DNA from: Lachnospiraceae bacterium
GTDB taxonomy: Bacteria; Bacillota; Clostridia; Lachnospirales; Lachnospiraceae
Assembly: GCA_900770535.1 (NCBI GenBank)
Contig: CAAHDV010000201.1
Span: 1-8,037, forward strand
Direction: 5' to 3'
Length of the DNA: 8,037 bases
Below, piece after piece: positions 6,668 to 8,037 of this stretch. How positions within the stretch are numbered: position 1 is the stretch's first letter; each line of letters starts with the position of its first letter. The notes beneath the pieces are model-generated. The model had not been told where the DNA came from. It worked only from the letters and a program-made list of their open reading frames with translations, and made no database searches. A program made the translations under genes and the position numbers.

Positions 6668-7633
6668 ATGTCATTTTCTTCTAAGGTAAAGGAAGAACTT
6701 TCCAGGCAGCTATCCCCGGCCAGGCACTGCCAGATTGCGGAGATCGCGGCAATCTTAAGCCTTTGCGGGCGTATCCAGATTTCGGAGAACAACCGCTACC
6801 GGGTGAAGATCCACACGGAAAATGAGGCAGTTGCAAGAAAGTACTTTACATTATTGAAAAAAACATTTAATATAAGAATTGATGTCTCCATACGGCAGGG
6901 CATCGGGAACCACAAAAACAGGACCTGCACCGTGGCAGTCACCCATCACGAGGACGCCATGCGGGTGCTTCAGGCAGTCAAGCTCATTGACCCTTACGGG
7001 GAAATCGAGGAGAATCTGTCCCTGGCCCAGAACGTGGTCCTCATGCAGAACTGCTGCAAGCGCGCGTTTATCAGAGGAGCGTTTCTGGCAGCAGGTTCCA
7101 TCAGCGATCCGGAAAAGTTTTACCATTTTGAGATTGCCTGCGCGACCGAAGCGAAGGCAAAACAGATCCAGGGCCTCATCCTTTCCATGGGAATCGAAGC
7201 CAAGATCGTGCTGCGGAAGAAATATTTCGTGGTCTATATCAAAGAGGGAAACCTGATCGTTGATATCTTAAACGTTATGGAAGCACCGGTTGCGCTTATG
7301 GAGCTGGAGAACATCCGCATTCTCAAGGAGATGCGCGGAAGTGTGAACCGGCAGGTAAACTGTGAGACAGCCAATATCAATAAGACGGTATCGGCGGCAG
7401 TCAAGCAGATGGAAGATATCATATACATCAGAGATACGGCAGGGTTTGACAGTCTGCCGGATAATCTGAGGGAAATCGCAGAGTTAAGGCTGGCCAGACC
7501 GGAGGCTACGTTGAAGGAGCTTGGAGAGGCACTGGATCCGCCGGTCGGTAAATCAGGCGTAAACCATCGTCTCAGGAAACTGGGAAATATGGCAGAGCTG
7601 CTGAGACAGGAGCGGCCTGACACAGAGGCATAG
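6668..7633 (+). CDS. whiA: DNA-binding protein WhiA
   Basis: WhiA proteins join a LAGLIDADG-homing-endonuclease-like fold lacking nuclease activity to a C-terminal helix-turn-helix. In Streptomyces WhiA is a sporulation regulator acting with WhiB; in B. subtilis the orthologue (YvcL) affects cell division and chromosome segregation. The 321 residues match the usual 310-330. The LAGLIDADG-like region includes CCKRAFIRGAFLAAGSISDP (129-148) and EIACATEAKAKQI (155-167). The C-terminal HTH covers about 264-306, with TLKELGEAL (281-289) and GKSGVNHRLRKL (294-305). The ATG at 6668 is six bases past the rapZ stop codon, and its best purine-rich RBS (GAGAGG, 6653-6658) lies inside the end of rapZ, pointing to translational coupling. 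An AT-rich patch at 6842-6880 encodes a normal part of the protein but contrasts with the surrounding composition. Confidence 0.96.
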   Translation: MSFSSKVKEELSRQLSPARHCQIAEIAAILSLCGRIQISENNRYRVKIHTENEAVARKYFTLLKKTFNIRIDVSIRQGIGNHKNRTCTVAVTHHEDAMRVLQAVKLIDPYGEIEENLSLAQNVVLMQNCCKRAFIRGAFLAAGSISDPEKFYHFEIACATEAKAKQIQGLILSMGIEAKIVLRKKYFVVYIKEGNLIVDILNVMEAPVALMELENIRILKEMRGSVNRQVNCETANINKTVSAAVKQMEDIIYIRDTAGFDSLPDNLREIAELRLARPEATLKELGEALDPPVGKSGVNHRLRKLGNMAELLRQERPDTEA

Positions 7634-7684
7634 GCAGAGAAAGAGAAGAAGATCTGCATATGCCTGAAAACGAGGAGGATAATT

Positions 7685-7942
7685 ATGTTAAAGAAAACGA
7701 TCACCATTGGACTTTCATCCGGACTTGAGGCAAGACCAGTCGCTATGCTGGTTCAGATCGCGAGCCAGTTTGACAGTCAGATCTATGTAGAGAACAACAA
7801 TGCCCGCGTGAATGCAAAGAGCATTATGGGTATGATGACACTTGGCATGGGCGCTGGTGAGGAGATTACCGTTTCTGCTGACGGAGACGATGAGAACGAA
7901 GCACTTGACAACATTGAAAAATACTTAAAGGGCGAGAAATAA
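7685..7942 (+). CDS. crh: Crh-like catabolite repression HPr-family protein (Glu15, Ser46)
   Basis: This 85-residue protein has the HPr fold but not the phosphotransferase active site. In HPr, His15 in the GxHARP motif accepts phosphate from PEP through enzyme I; here the motif reads SGLEARP (12-18), with Glu at 15 (codon GAG, 7727-7729), so it cannot carry sugar-transport phosphate. Ser46, the HPrK target, is retained in NAKSIMGMM (43-51), as are Arg17 and Pro18. B. subtilis Crh likewise lacks His15 (it has Gln) and keeps Ser46, has 85 residues, and lies just after whiA (yvcL). The likely role is therefore regulatory: Ser46-phosphorylated protein acting as a CcpA corepressor, with hprK in the same operon. 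The ATG at 7685 follows an excellent RBS (AGGAGG, 7673-7678). A strong terminator lies 55 bases downstream. Automated annotation would probably call it simply HPr; the Crh function is inference. Confidence 0.88.
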   Translation: MLKKTITIGLSSGLEARPVAMLVQIASQFDSQIYVENNNARVNAKSIMGMMTLGMGAGEEITVSADGDDENEALDNIEKYLKGEK

Positions 7943-7996
7943 GATCCTACCGATCCTTTCCCCAAAAGTTAGTCTATACAAGAGATGCTGAAGCGG

Positions 7997-8028
7997 CAGG
8001 GTGGAAATGATATTTCCGCCCTGTTTTT
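7997..8028 (+). terminator. Intrinsic terminator after crh
   Basis: CAGGGTGGAAAT (7997-8008) pairs with ATTTCCGCCCTG (8012-8023) over 12 bp, with a single G-U pair and a 3-base loop (GAT), and five T residues follow (8024-8028). This is a textbook Rho-independent terminator. It ends the hprK-murB-rapZ-whiA-crh transcript. The 54 bases between the crh stop codon and the stem show no other feature I can support. Confidence 0.93.
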
Positions 8029-8037
8029 ATGAACATA

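Noticed and set aside
7660..7728. A 22-codon ATG frame overlapping the crh start, as a possible leader peptide.
   Set aside because: It reads through the crh RBS in another frame, has only a loose purine stretch as RBS, and encodes nothing suggestive; chance is the simplest explanation.
1..8037. CcpA binding (cre) sites upstream of the nucleoside genes or hprK, CRISPR repeats, tRNA or rRNA genes.
   Set aside because: Reading through the gaps showed no convincing cre-like palindrome, no direct-repeat array and no recognisable RNA gene; the inverted repeat at 3412-3425 inside cdd does not fit a cre and lies in conserved coding sequence.

Overview
The window looks like chromosomal DNA from a low-GC-phylum Gram-positive (Firmicutes/Bacillota), most likely a clostridial gut-type bacterium of the Lachnospiraceae. 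The reasons are the hprK-murB-rapZ-whiA-(HPr-like) gene order, strong AGGAGG-type ribosome binding sites, the BMP-family nucleoside ABC permeases, and a base composition that looks slightly above 50% GC by eye. The genus call is inference. All ten recognised genes lie on the + strand and the region is densely packed.

Left block (1-3724), nucleoside uptake and catabolism: two membrane permeases of a BmpA/NupOPQ-type nucleoside ABC transporter (the first lacks its 5' end at the window edge), then hexameric-type purine nucleoside phosphorylase (deoD), deoxyribose-phosphate aldolase (deoC) and tetrameric-type cytidine deaminase (cdd). Together they import nucleosides, deaminate cytidine/deoxycytidine, release bases and feed deoxyribose phosphate into acetaldehyde plus glyceraldehyde-3-phosphate. 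The phosphopentomutase needed between DeoD and DeoC is not in the window. A perfect 8-bp hairpin with a GNRA-capped inner stem sits between deoC and cdd.

Junction (3725-3896): a 172-base gap carries a structure bounded by 14-base imperfect terminal inverted repeats (3735-3748 and 3854-3867) with two internal hairpins, one followed by a T run. It looks like a small structured or MITE-like element and may also act as a terminator.

Right block (3897-7942), cell-envelope and carbon-control operon: HPr kinase/phosphorylase (hprK), MurB of peptidoglycan synthesis, the nucleotide-binding protein RapZ/YvcJ, the DNA-binding protein WhiA, and a small HPr-fold protein. The last protein has Glu in place of the phosphorylatable His15 but keeps Ser46, so it is best read as a Crh-type regulatory paralogue of HPr, encoded in the same operon as the kinase expected to phosphorylate it. 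yvcK, which separates rapZ and whiA in Bacillus subtilis, is absent here. A strong intrinsic terminator (7997-8028) closes the operon.

Most of the window is ordinary core genome. The points most worth a second look are the Glu15 Crh-like protein beside HprK and the inverted-repeat element between cdd and hprK. I see no sign of a new defence or mobile gene system.
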